Part shown: positions 8,878 through 17,190 of the stretch, piece by piece
How positions within the stretch are numbered: position 1 is the first letter of the stretch
Layout of the letters: the number at the start of each line of letters is the position of its first letter
Source: Polynucleobacter antarcticus
Lineage (GTDB): Bacteria; Pseudomonadota; Gammaproteobacteria; Burkholderiales; Burkholderiaceae
Direction of reading: 5' to 3'
DNA: 64,000 bases
NCBI RefSeq assembly: GCF_013307245.1
Contig: NZ_CP028941.1
Location: forward strand, 434,001 to 498,000
Made by a program: the position numbers and the translations under genes
The notes under the pieces: model-generated
Database searches by the model: none
What the model was told of the DNA's origin: nothing
Seen by the model: the letters and a program-made list of their open reading frames with translations, nothing else

Positions 8878-10152
8878 ATGGATCGTCGACATTTTTTAGG
8901 TCAAAGTGCAGCCGGACTCGGCTTACTAGCTGGCTTCTCCACTCAAGCTAGGGCAAGCCTACAAAAAGCAGAGATTGTAGTGGTGGGTGGTGGCTATGGT
9001 GGTGCTACTGCTGCAAAGTACCTACGGTTGTTATCTAACAATACTGCGCGTGTCACTTTAATAGAGCCGAATGCATCTTTTATATCTTGCCCTATGTCTA
9101 ACCTCGTTGTTGGTGGCTCGCGTACGCTTTCTGAACTGACCTCCCCTTATGACAATCTCAGTAAACGTCATGGGATTAAGATTATTCAAGATAGTGTCGC
9201 CAGCATTGAAGCCGATCAAAAAACCGTCAAGCTTGCCTCTGGGAAAACCTTGCGCTACGATAAATTAGTCGTTTCTCCTGGGATCTCCATGCTCATGAAT
9301 AGCGTTGAAGGTCTGGTACAAGCGAATAAAGATGGGATTACTTTGCAGGCTTGGAAAGCTGGAGCGGAAACTGTTGCTTTACACAAGCAAGTGGCGTCAA
9401 TGCCTGATGGTGGCACCTTTGTTCTCAGTATTCCTGAGGCGCCCTATCGCTGCCCTCCTGGTCCTTATGAACGTGCCTGCCAAGTGGCTAACTATTTAAA
9501 GCAACATAAATCTAAATCTAAAGTCATCATCTTGGATGCGAATCAAGACGTCACATCTAAAGGTGGTTTATTTAAAAAAGTTTGGGCAGAACAGTACCCA
9601 GGCATGATTGATTATCGCCCGAAACATAATGTCGTTGGAGTGGATGCGAAAACGAAAACGGTAAAGCTTGAAGTTCAAGACGATGTCAAAGGTGATGTAC
9701 TCAATATTTTGCCAGCGATGAGTGCTGGAGAGATTGCCGTGAAAACAGGGCTCGCGAACTCTAATGGGCGTTGGGTCAACGTAAACTATCTGAACTTTGA
9801 GTCTACTGCTCGCAAAGATATTCACGTGTTAGGTGACTCTATTCAGGTTGCACCCCTGATGCCAAAATCAGGTCATATGGCCAATCAGCATGCTAAGGTA
9901 GCGGCAGCGGCAATTGTGGCAGAGTTAAGCGGCTGGGAAATCAATCCAGCACCAGTTTTGACTAATACCTGCTACAGCTTTGTCAACACAAGAGATGTGG
10001 TTCACGTCGCCAGTGTGCATCAATACAATGCGGCCGAGAAAACCTTTAAAACTGTTCCTGGTTCCGGTGGACTATCTCCAGAGGCATCAGCACTTGAAGG
10101 CGTGTATGCATGGGGTTGGGCACGTAACATTTGGGCAGATAGTTTGGGTTAA
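8878..10152 (+). CDS. fccB: Flavocytochrome c sulfide dehydrogenase flavoprotein subunit (FccB/SoxF-like)
   Basis: A 424-residue periplasmic FAD protein that oxidises sulfide. It starts with a twin-arginine signal (DRRHFLGQSAAG, R3-R4), followed by an FAD-binding VVVGGGYGG at 35-42. Three cysteines fit the family: C71 in FISCPMSN (position of the covalent FAD link), and C192 (YRCPPGPYERAC) and C365 (TNTCYSF) as the redox disulfide. The C-terminal flavocytochrome-specific domain is present (VYAWGWARNIWADSLG). A GGGGGCAGC-like purine stretch precedes the ATG. Its partner is the cytochrome immediately upstream; the pair suggests sulfide detoxification or use as an accessory electron source. Confidence 0.88.
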   Translation: MDRRHFLGQSAAGLGLLAGFSTQARASLQKAEIVVVGGGYGGATAAKYLRLLSNNTARVTLIEPNASFISCPMSNLVVGGSRTLSELTSPYDNLSKRHGIKIIQDSVASIEADQKTVKLASGKTLRYDKLVVSPGISMLMNSVEGLVQANKDGITLQAWKAGAETVALHKQVASMPDGGTFVLSIPEAPYRCPPGPYERACQVANYLKQHKSKSKVIILDANQDVTSKGGLFKKVWAEQYPGMIDYRPKHNVVGVDAKTKTVKLEVQDDVKGDVLNILPAMSAGEIAVKTGLANSNGRWVNVNYLNFESTARKDIHVLGDSIQVAPLMPKSGHMANQHAKVAAAAIVAELSGWEINPAPVLTNTCYSFVNTRDVVHVASVHQYNAAEKTFKTVPGSGGLSPEASALEGVYAWGWARNIWADSLG

Positions 10153-10171
10153 TGTAAAGCAAGAAATGTCA

Positions 10172-10207
10172 GTATTAAAAAAGAGGCCTCGGCCTCTTTT
10201 TTAATAC
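10172..10207. terminator. Perfect bidirectional terminator hairpin
   Basis: Two 17-nt arms (10172-10188 and 10191-10207) are exact reverse complements around a 2-nt centre. Each GC core (GAGGCC) is flanked by A and T runs. It ends fccB on the plus strand and the DUF3422 gene, whose stop is at 10208, on the minus strand. Confidence 0.93.
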
Positions 10208-11563
10208 CTAAGAATTCTTCACTATCTTATGGATTTTATTGCGCCTATACCGACTAATGAGGAAGAAGAAAATGGCAACTACTGGAGCGGCAATAGCAGC
10301 AACGATTTCAGGATGAATATTCCAGCCCGCCTCTTTACCCCCCTTAGCCATGTAAGCCAATAAGCTGACGGCGTAATAGGTCAGCACTAAAACAGAGAGA
10401 CTTTCTACTGTCTGCTGTAAGCGTAATTGCAAACGTGCACGCTGATCCATACTGGCCAGCAATTTCTGGGTCTGCTCTTCATTCACAAACTCAATACGAG
10501 TTCGCAACGTTTGCGTTGTTCTCGAAATACGATCCGACAATTCTTTCAACCTGCGTTGCGTCCAAATACAAGTACCCATCGCTGGTTGAAAACGTCTTTC
10601 CATAAACTCAGAAAGAGACTGCACGCCGGGAATAGGTGACTCAGCTAACTCTAGTAAATTTTTGAGTAAAAGCTGACTGTAGGCTTCCGCGGCAGTAAAA
10701 CGCAAGCCATAACCTGAAATCCATTGCTCTGCTTTGGATGCTAACTGTGAAAGCTCCCCCAAAAATTTTCCATCTTTTTCTGTTTGGACACCTGGCTCTG
10801 TTTGCAATTGTGCAATTTGTTGAGAGAGCTCTGCTAATTCAGATTCAGCAGTTCTCAGAGGTAATGAGAGACTCTTCGCAACGGGAAAGGCCAGCATAGC
10901 AGCCATTCGATAAGTTTCTGCTTCAGCAATGGCGCGGGCAATACGGCCAGCCTGTCTTGAGCCAAGAACATCATGCGGAATAAAGCAAGAAGTAAAGCCA
11001 TCGTCGTCTAAGCGTAAATCTGTCCACAACTGCGCTTTCTTGCTGGATAAGATGTAACTCCCTAAAACGGTATTTCCACTAAAAATAGCTGACACCTCTT
11101 GGGCTTCATTAAACAGAGGGCGCTGTTCGAATACCAAATCAAGAGCGGAGATACGCTCACCACCCGCCTCTACAATTTTTGGACAGCCCAACTTTTCAAA
11201 TAAGGCGTCTAGACTCTTCTCAAGAATAAGCCGTGATTCTATTAAGGGCCCAGAAACTTTGACTGCATTATGAGTAATCGCAGCAATCGTTGCAAACTCG
11301 CCGTGTAACTCCCATTTAATAACTACTCTACGAGGCTCAGGCGTCAAAGTAAGAAATTTAAAGGAGTGATCCTGAGCAAGATCATTCGCAACTCCTAAAG
11401 CTTTACTTAATCCCTGAATCCACTCTATATGTTTTTGACGAGAAACTCCATCGAGCAAGAATGACTGCGACAACACACGTTCATTTGGCCAGAGGGCAAT
11501 CGGGGGCCTTGCATGCAGCTCCTCATGGAGCAGCTTTCGGGCAGGATGATCATAAGATCTCAT
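10208..11563 (-). CDS. DUF3422 family membrane protein
   Basis: A 451-residue protein starting with the family hallmark (HPARKLLHEELHARPP). It has a long soluble region with coiled-coil-like helices at about 220-380 and two membrane helices near the C-terminus (LVLTYYAVSLLAYMA and IVAAIAAPVVAIFFFLIS). Function is unknown; the family is widespread in proteobacteria. It follows the anchored TAXI protein gene by 40 bp on the same strand, so the two are probably co-transcribed. Its stop abuts the terminator hairpin. Confidence 0.85.
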   Translation of the reverse strand: MRSYDHPARKLLHEELHARPPIALWPNERVLSQSFLLDGVSRQKHIEWIQGLSKALGVANDLAQDHSFKFLTLTPEPRRVVIKWELHGEFATIAAITHNAVKVSGPLIESRLILEKSLDALFEKLGCPKIVEAGGERISALDLVFEQRPLFNEAQEVSAIFSGNTVLGSYILSSKKAQLWTDLRLDDDGFTSCFIPHDVLGSRQAGRIARAIAEAETYRMAAMLAFPVAKSLSLPLRTAESELAELSQQIAQLQTEPGVQTEKDGKFLGELSQLASKAEQWISGYGLRFTAAEAYSQLLLKNLLELAESPIPGVQSLSEFMERRFQPAMGTCIWTQRRLKELSDRISRTTQTLRTRIEFVNEEQTQKLLASMDQRARLQLRLQQTVESLSVLVLTYYAVSLLAYMAKGGKEAGWNIHPEIVAAIAAPVVAIFFFLISRYRRNKIHKIVKNS

Positions 11564-11603
11564 AAATAGCGTTCTTTAGGGATACTCAGTCATTGATGAT
11601 TAA

Positions 11604-13010
11604 TCATATGTCACCAGCATCCTCTTGAAGACGATACGGCTGAACTCCACGACCCAAACAATTACGCACATAGTCGATACTCGAACGCAAGGAGTAATAG
11701 TCACTAGATAAACCTTTTGGTACCTTTAATTGAAGTGTCTGATATTCCAATAAGTCTAATTTTTTAAGGTATTCACTTAGCATCTCTGGTTGAAAATTTT
11801 CTGTCAACTCTTGCTCATACAGTCTTAATATTCCATAAAGTCTATTTATTTTTCGCCGTATTCGCTTCTCTCGAAAGCTAGGCAGTGTAAGTAATACTGG
11901 ATAAGCTATGACACAAAAAGGAAGGAATACAAAAATGAGACGATTAACCAATTCTGCTAGCCAAAATGGGAGATAAGCCATTAATAATGGCGAGCCATTT
12001 TTTTGATAATGCACAGCTACTGGACTTTCTGGCAACCCTGAACTGCCAAACAGCGGGAACTCACCCCGCTTGGCAAAAAAACTTGCTTTGCCATTAATTT
12101 CGCGCGCTGCCTCTAAAAATAAAAACTGGAGCGCTGGGTGCATGTGATCATCAATTAATAAGTTCGTGGTGGTCCCTAAAAGCTGTATATCCTTATCCGG
12201 GAAATTACGAATCAAATTAAAGCCCCCCATAGGAACTTCCAAAATATGTAAAAAAGGCAAAATACGCGATAACGCTTGGGCTCGCTCAAAAGCAGCGATA
12301 TGAATATTAGGATCTTTCAAGAGTGTCTGTACGTTTTGGGACTGGTAACCGTCTACTAAAAAAGCAGCATCAATTCGACCTTGCTGCAAAGCCTCAACAG
12401 CCTCATGATTAGATAGGTTAAGAAAGTTGACTCTATTAGCTTGACCTGTAATCTCTAGCAAATGCATGGCCTGAACATGGGTTCCACTTCCTATAGCTCC
12501 CACTGAGACTTTTTTTTCTATGAAGTGCTCAACCTGATTACTCACTCCTCTAAAATTGCTAGCCTTCAGTTGAGAGCCGCGATAAAAAAACCAGATTGGC
12601 TCGTAATCTACCGCGCCCAAAGTGGCAACTCCCTTAATACCTTCATGATTAAAGATTCCCGCTTGGACAAAGGCGGCCTGCAAAGGATCCTTACGATCCA
12701 CTAAACGCTGCAAGTTTTCTTGGGCACCCTTGGTATTAATAAGCTCCAGAGTGATGCCTTTTTTCTCAAAGTAATCCACATACTTTTTTGCCATTACTTC
12801 ATAAGAACCACCGACTGAACCAGTGGCCATCTGAACGTTTCTCGGGGGAGGTGGATCGGCATACCACCAGATGCCTATTAATACTAGTAAGAGAAATAGC
12901 AACAGCGGCCAAGCCTCCTTCAAGAACAAAGTAAAGTCCGCCCATTTGTCTTGAGCGGTTTCATACAGACCTAGGCAGGTTTCATGAATGTCTTGTTTGA
13001 TACTTCCCAT
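11604..13010 (-). CDS. Membrane-anchored TAXI-type TRAP solute-binding protein
   Basis: A 468-residue protein with an N-terminal membrane helix (about 32-50), then a periplasmic TAXI-type TRAP binding domain (MATGSVGGSYEVMAKKY, VGAIGSGTHVQA). A second membrane region lies near 350-385, followed by a basic, helical, probably cytoplasmic tail of about 80 residues. Ordinary TAXI proteins are free periplasmic receptors of about 320 residues, and no TRAP permease gene is nearby. The extra anchors and tail suggest a sensor or scaffold role rather than simple uptake (inference). A paralog with the same layout is at 33070-34410. DUF3422 follows in the same operon. Confidence 0.82.
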   Translation of the reverse strand: MGSIKQDIHETCLGLYETAQDKWADFTLFLKEAWPLLLFLLLVLIGIWWYADPPPPRNVQMATGSVGGSYEVMAKKYVDYFEKKGITLELINTKGAQENLQRLVDRKDPLQAAFVQAGIFNHEGIKGVATLGAVDYEPIWFFYRGSQLKASNFRGVSNQVEHFIEKKVSVGAIGSGTHVQAMHLLEITGQANRVNFLNLSNHEAVEALQQGRIDAAFLVDGYQSQNVQTLLKDPNIHIAAFERAQALSRILPFLHILEVPMGGFNLIRNFPDKDIQLLGTTTNLLIDDHMHPALQFLFLEAAREINGKASFFAKRGEFPLFGSSGLPESPVAVHYQKNGSPLLMAYLPFWLAELVNRLIFVFLPFCVIAYPVLLTLPSFREKRIRRKINRLYGILRLYEQELTENFQPEMLSEYLKKLDLLEYQTLQLKVPKGLSSDYYSLRSSIDYVRNCLGRGVQPYRLQEDAGDI

Positions 13011-13114
13011 TTAGGGCCACTTAGCATTTGTCTTAAAAGCTAATGATAATAGGCTTATCTACCTTTTGAAAAGTACTCAAATTATGATAACCCTCAGAGT
13101 ATCCCAAGATCATG

Positions 13115-13131
13115 GCTATGCTGGGCATAGC
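13115..13131. promoter_or_regulatory. Inverted repeat upstream of the dehydrogenase gene, possible operator
   Basis: GCTATGC and GCATAGC are separated by TGG. The repeat lies about 108 bp before the start of the gene at 13239, in a 228-bp gap that otherwise shows nothing. It could be a regulator site; no regulator gene is adjacent. Confidence 0.3.
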
Positions 13132-13238
13132 TGGCTATCACGACCCTCAATTTATGGGCTGGGGCAATCTGAGAGTCTTTAATAAAGATTGAATAGCAGC
13201 ATCACAATAAACCAAAAAATACATTAAGTGAGGTACAT

Positions 13239-14174
13239 ATGAGCTATGTTGCTGTCATCGGAACCGGAATCATGGCCGCAGGAATTGCTGCGGGATTTAT
13301 CGCCCAGAATATCCCTGTTGTTATTCTTGGTAGAAGCAAAGAGAAAGCAGATGCCTGCCTTAATAAGGCAATAGCACTGGCTGTCAAGATTGGAATGGCC
13401 GGGGATAATGCTACGAAAGACGTAGCCTTAGTTAAAGCTGACCAGACTTCTGAGGTATTAGAGGGATGGTTTGACTGGAATGATTGCGAATGGGTAATCG
13501 AAACTGTCGCTGAGGACCTAGGACTCAAACAAAGTATCTTTAAGTATCTAGATGAAAAAGTGCCTTCACATATTCCCATCGGTAGTAATAGCTCTGGCTT
13601 TCCAATCTCTAAAATTGCTATTGGTTTAAAAACGGCGCATCGTATGATAGGTGCTCACTACTTTATGCCCGCTGAGGTGGTCCCTTTAGTAGAAATAGTT
13701 ATGGGTGAAAAAACAGAACTACCGTTTGCGGAAAGCGCTTGTACTCTGTATAAAAAAATTGACAAGAAGCCGGTTCTCGTGAAAAAAGATATTCCTGGAT
13801 TTTTGGCCAATCGCATTCAGCATGCTCTGATGCGTGAAGCTCTATCACTTGTAGAACAAGGTATTGCCAGCCCCGCTGATATTGATGACGCAGTGAGATA
13901 CAGCTTCGGCTTTCGTTATGCTGCAGTTGGGCCAATGACCCAAAAAGAAATATCAGGATGGGATGGGATGGCTAATGCGGCAAAAGAAATCTACCCCTCT
14001 TTATCGAATATCACTACCTTACCCCCGAAGCTAGCCAAGCTGATGCAGGATGGAAAAACGGGTATGAAGGCAGGTGAAGGCTTTAGGAAATGGTCTAAGG
14101 AAGAAATTCAGGAGACCTCCGATGCTTACTCAAGGAGGCTAAAGGCTGCTTTTGACGTACTGAATATAAAATAA
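13239..14174 (+). CDS. 3-hydroxyacyl-CoA dehydrogenase family NAD-dependent oxidoreductase
   Basis: A 311-residue cytosolic dehydrogenase. The Rossmann start is VAVIGTGIMAAGIAAGF. The catalytic-domain signature is SNSSGFPISKIA followed by RMIGAHYFMPAEVVPLVEIV, with the family His in GAHYF, and a C-terminal helical domain begins at DIPGFLANRIQHALMREA. A GAGGT ribosome binding site precedes the ATG. The subfamily includes 3-hydroxybutyryl-CoA, L-gulonate and L-carnitine dehydrogenases. Pairing with a UxaA-like sugar-acid dehydratase 26 bp downstream favours a hydroxy-acid substrate over a fatty acyl-CoA (inference). Confidence 0.8.
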   Translation: MSYVAVIGTGIMAAGIAAGFIAQNIPVVILGRSKEKADACLNKAIALAVKIGMAGDNATKDVALVKADQTSEVLEGWFDWNDCEWVIETVAEDLGLKQSIFKYLDEKVPSHIPIGSNSSGFPISKIAIGLKTAHRMIGAHYFMPAEVVPLVEIVMGEKTELPFAESACTLYKKIDKKPVLVKKDIPGFLANRIQHALMREALSLVEQGIASPADIDDAVRYSFGFRYAAVGPMTQKEISGWDGMANAAKEIYPSLSNITTLPPKLAKLMQDGKTGMKAGEGFRKWSKEEIQETSDAYSRRLKAAFDVLNIK

Positions 14175-14200
14175 AAGCATGACTGAACTGAAAGATATCC

Positions 14201-15748
14201 ATGATTGAAGCTTCTGAAAAAAAATTAGCGGGCTCAGTAATTCGCTTGCACCCTAATGACAATATTGTTGTTGCTCGTGTAGATATTGGGATTGGAGAAA
14301 CAGTAGCTAGCGAACAACTTACAAGTCGAAGCCAAGTACCTGCGGGCTACAAAATTGCGGCTAAGAAAATCCTAGCTGGTCAGCCCATCTTGAAATATAA
14401 CGTAACCGTCGGGTTTGCAAATGCAGATATCGAACCAGGCATGATGGTGCATAGTCACAATACTGAGTTTCGTGAATTCGATCGTGACTATGCCTATGCA
14501 AGCGAATACAAACCCACCACACTCCTACCAGAGTCTGAGCGGGCCACTTTTCAAGGCTATGTAAGAGCCAATGGCAAAGTCGGCACTCGAAATTTCATTG
14601 GCATATTGTCTACGGTGAATTGCTCAGCAACGGTTGTCAATAAGATTGCTGCCTGGTTTACACCTGAGAAGCTAAAAGACTATCCGAATATCGATGGTGT
14701 GGTGGCATTTAGTCACGACATTGGCTGCGGTATGGAAATGAGTGGTGAGCCTATGCAATTACTCCGCAGAACTATGGCGGGATATGCTCAGCACCCCAAC
14801 TTAGCAGCAGCCCTTATTATTGGCCTTGGTTGTGAGCGTAATCAGCTCAAAGGTTTAATGGAGCAAGAAGCGCTAAAAGAAACCTCCACCTTACATACCT
14901 TCATCATGCAAGAAACCGGTGGCACACGAAAAACGATTGAGGCTGGTATTGAGGCAGTCAAAGCCTTATTGCCAGAAGCCAATAAAGCGAAACGAGAAAC
15001 CGTATCTGCTAGCCACCTTACCGTAGGCTTGCAATGTGGCGGCTCAGATGGGTTCTCTTCGATCACCGCCAATCCCGCACTCGGTGCAGCAGTAGATATT
15101 CTTGCGCGCCATGGTGGCACTGGCATTCTCTCGGAGACCCCGGAGATTTACGGTGTGGAGCATACCCTCACCCGTCGTGCGGCAAGTAAAGCTATTGGTG
15201 AAAAGCTAATTCAACGTATTCGCTGGTGGAAAGATGAATACTCTGTCGGCCGTGACGTGCAAATTAATGGGCAAGTGAGTCCTGGTAATCAAATTGGCGG
15301 TCTGGCAAATATCTTTGAAAAATCGTTAGGCTCTTCTATGAAAGGTGGAACGGGGCCTTTGATGGAAGTGTATCGATATGCAGAGCCGGTTACTACTAAG
15401 GGTTTTGTATTTATGGATACCCCTGGCTTTGATCCAGTATCAGCCACCGGTCAGATTGCTGGTGGCGCGAATTTAATTGCCTTCACCACGGGACGGGGCT
15501 CAATGTTTGGCTCTAAGCCAGCACCCTGCATCAAACTAGCAACCAATACCCCGATGTATCAACGACTCACTGAAGATATGGACATTAATTGCGGAGAAAT
15601 CCTGGAAGGGACGGTCTCAGTGCAAGAGATGGGGCAGCGCATCTTTGAGCTTTTCTTAAAAACGGCTTCAGGCCAAGCCTCTAAGAGTGAATTATTAGGT
15701 CTTGGGGATTACGAGTTTGTACCGTGGCAAATTGGGGTGATGAGCTAA
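14201..15748 (+). CDS. UxaA (altronate/galactarate dehydratase) family hydro-lyase
   Basis: A 515-residue protein with an N-terminal SAF domain (about 15-95, VIRLHPNDNIVVARVDI) and a C-terminal altronate/galactarate dehydratase domain starting at GYVRANGKVGTRN. Conserved motifs are SHDIGCGMEMSG, GLGCERNQLKG and GLQCGGSDGFS, the last two carrying likely metal-ligand cysteines. Family members dehydrate sugar acids to 2-keto-3-deoxy acids. Length lies between UxaA and GarD, and the SAF sequence looks more UxaA-like. The upstream dehydrogenase is probably its pathway partner. The actual sugar acid cannot be told from sequence. Confidence 0.85.
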   Translation: MIEASEKKLAGSVIRLHPNDNIVVARVDIGIGETVASEQLTSRSQVPAGYKIAAKKILAGQPILKYNVTVGFANADIEPGMMVHSHNTEFREFDRDYAYASEYKPTTLLPESERATFQGYVRANGKVGTRNFIGILSTVNCSATVVNKIAAWFTPEKLKDYPNIDGVVAFSHDIGCGMEMSGEPMQLLRRTMAGYAQHPNLAAALIIGLGCERNQLKGLMEQEALKETSTLHTFIMQETGGTRKTIEAGIEAVKALLPEANKAKRETVSASHLTVGLQCGGSDGFSSITANPALGAAVDILARHGGTGILSETPEIYGVEHTLTRRAASKAIGEKLIQRIRWWKDEYSVGRDVQINGQVSPGNQIGGLANIFEKSLGSSMKGGTGPLMEVYRYAEPVTTKGFVFMDTPGFDPVSATGQIAGGANLIAFTTGRGSMFGSKPAPCIKLATNTPMYQRLTEDMDINCGEILEGTVSVQEMGQRIFELFLKTASGQASKSELLGLGDYEFVPWQIGVMS

Positions 15749-15777
15749 GGCTTCTTGGCAACCCCAATTTAGAACTC

Positions 15778-15802
15778 AGCGGGCTTCATGCCCGCTTTTT
15801 CT
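15778..15802 (+). terminator. Rho-independent terminator after the UxaA-family gene
   Basis: A perfect 7-bp stem AGCGGGC/GCCCGCT with a 5-nt loop is followed by TTTTTC. It lies 30 bp downstream of the stop. Confidence 0.88.
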
Positions 15803-15858
15803 TTATCCTAATGAACTGTAGAATGAGTTCTATGAATTTAATTGAGATTTAAACAGGG

Positions 15859-15874
15859 TATATTCTGAATTATG
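15859..15874 (+). promoter_or_regulatory. Putative leaderless -10 of cbpA
   Basis: TATATT at 15859-15864 ends 7 nt before the ATG at 15872. No Shine-Dalgarno sequence lies between them, so transcription would start at about the start codon. No good -35 was found. Confidence 0.35.
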
Positions 15875-16852
15875 AAATTTAGAGATTATTACGAAACGCT
15901 TGGAGTAGCGCGTGGCGCTAGCGAAGCAGAAATCAAAACAGCCTACCGAAAGTTAGCGCGCAAATACCATCCAGATGTGAATAAAGAAGCGGGTGCAGAA
16001 GATCAGTTTAAAGAGCTTGGTGAGGCCTATGCCGTCTTAAAAGATACTGAAAAGCGAGCCGCCTACGATCGCATGGGCGCTAATTGGAAAAATGGTCAAG
16101 ACTTTACGCCACCCCCAAATTGGAATGAAGGGTTTGAATATTCAGATAGTGGCTTTGGTGGCGGTCAGAGTGGTTACGGCGGCGGCTATGAAGGTAATCA
16201 AAGTGAGTTCTTCGAATCCCTTTTTGGGAGAGGTAGAGCGCAGCAAGGAAGTCAGCGCGGAAATGCTCGCCAAGGTATGCACTTTAAAGGCCAAGATCAT
16301 CGCGCTAAGATATTGATTGATTTAAGTGATGCTTATAACGGTGCGAAACGGACTATTTCATTACAAATGCCAGTGCAGGATCCTAGCGGCCATGTCACTA
16401 GCCAAGAACGTAAGCTAGATGTGAGTATTCCAAAAGGTATTAAAGCAGGGCAAAATTTACGTCTTGCAGGTCAAGGCGGTCCAGGTGTAGGCGAAGGGGG
16501 TGCGGGGGATTTGTATTTAGAAATTGATTTTCACCCTAACCCTATTTATCGCGTTGATGGAAAAGATGTCTATCTTGATTTACCGTTAGCACCTTGGGAA
16601 GCAGCGCTAGGCAAAACAGTGAACATTCCTACCCCTGCTGGATCTACTCTAGAGTTAACAATCCCCGCAGGCACTGCAGCGGGTAAAAAAATGCGTCTCA
16701 AAGGTAAAGGTATTCCAAGTAAAGAGGCGGGAGATCTTTATGTTGTCCCCAGCATTGCATTACCTAGTACAGATACAGATGCGCATAAAGAGGCGTATCA
16801 AGCATTTGAAAAAGCATTTGATTTCAACCCCAGAACACACTTGAAGGGATGA
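15872..16852 (+). CDS. cbpA: Curved-DNA-binding / DnaJ-class co-chaperone CbpA
   Basis: A 326-residue J-domain protein. The J domain (about 5-70) has the essential HPD at 33-35, and a Gly-rich linker follows (about 88-112). Two beta-sandwich substrate-binding domains come next, including GQNLRLAGQGGPG and GKKMRLKGKGIP. No DnaJ zinc finger is present, which separates it from DnaJ. It stimulates DnaK and in E. coli also binds the nucleoid. The next gene, a CbpM-like modulator, overlaps its stop by 4 bp, the usual cbpAM arrangement. Confidence 0.9.
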   Translation: MKFRDYYETLGVARGASEAEIKTAYRKLARKYHPDVNKEAGAEDQFKELGEAYAVLKDTEKRAAYDRMGANWKNGQDFTPPPNWNEGFEYSDSGFGGGQSGYGGGYEGNQSEFFESLFGRGRAQQGSQRGNARQGMHFKGQDHRAKILIDLSDAYNGAKRTISLQMPVQDPSGHVTSQERKLDVSIPKGIKAGQNLRLAGQGGPGVGEGGAGDLYLEIDFHPNPIYRVDGKDVYLDLPLAPWEAALGKTVNIPTPAGSTLELTIPAGTAAGKKMRLKGKGIPSKEAGDLYVVPSIALPSTDTDAHKEAYQAFEKAFDFNPRTHLKG

Positions 16853-17175
16853 TGAATATGACACAGACCCAAATTACCTGGATAGAAGGCACTGTGATTG
16901 AAGATGAGGTGCATATGAGCATTATCGAAATTTCACAAGCTACACGGGCACCTCAAGATCTGATTATGGCCTGGGTATCCGAGGGTGTTCTAAGCCCTGC
17001 GGGCTGCTCACCTGAAGACTGGCGTTTTAGCGGAGATGCACTCAAGCGAGCAAGAACTGCAGCTCATCTAACACACGATCTTGAGCTCAATGTTTCCGGA
17101 GTCGCTTTAGCACTGGATCTGCTAGATGAAATTACCCGTTTACGAAATCAATTGCATCGCGAAAATCGGGACTAA
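16849..17175 (+). CDS. cbpM: CbpM-like chaperone modulator
   Basis: A 108-residue small protein overlapping the cbpA stop by ATGA. It matches the MerR-like CbpM family in length and layout: a short beta N-terminus, a helix-turn-helix-like middle (SIIEISQATRAPQDLIMAWVSEGVLSP), and a C-terminal helix ending in LLDEITRLRNQLHRE. CbpM binds the J domain of CbpA and limits its action. ATGs at 16852 and 16858 are alternative starts; only the one at 16858 is in the same frame. The assignment rests mainly on context and the fold-like pattern. Confidence 0.75.
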   Translation: MMNMTQTQITWIEGTVIEDEVHMSIIEISQATRAPQDLIMAWVSEGVLSPAGCSPEDWRFSGDALKRARTAAHLTHDLELNVSGVALALDLLDEITRLRNQLHRENRD

Positions 17176-17190
17176 AAGATCTCCAAGGCT

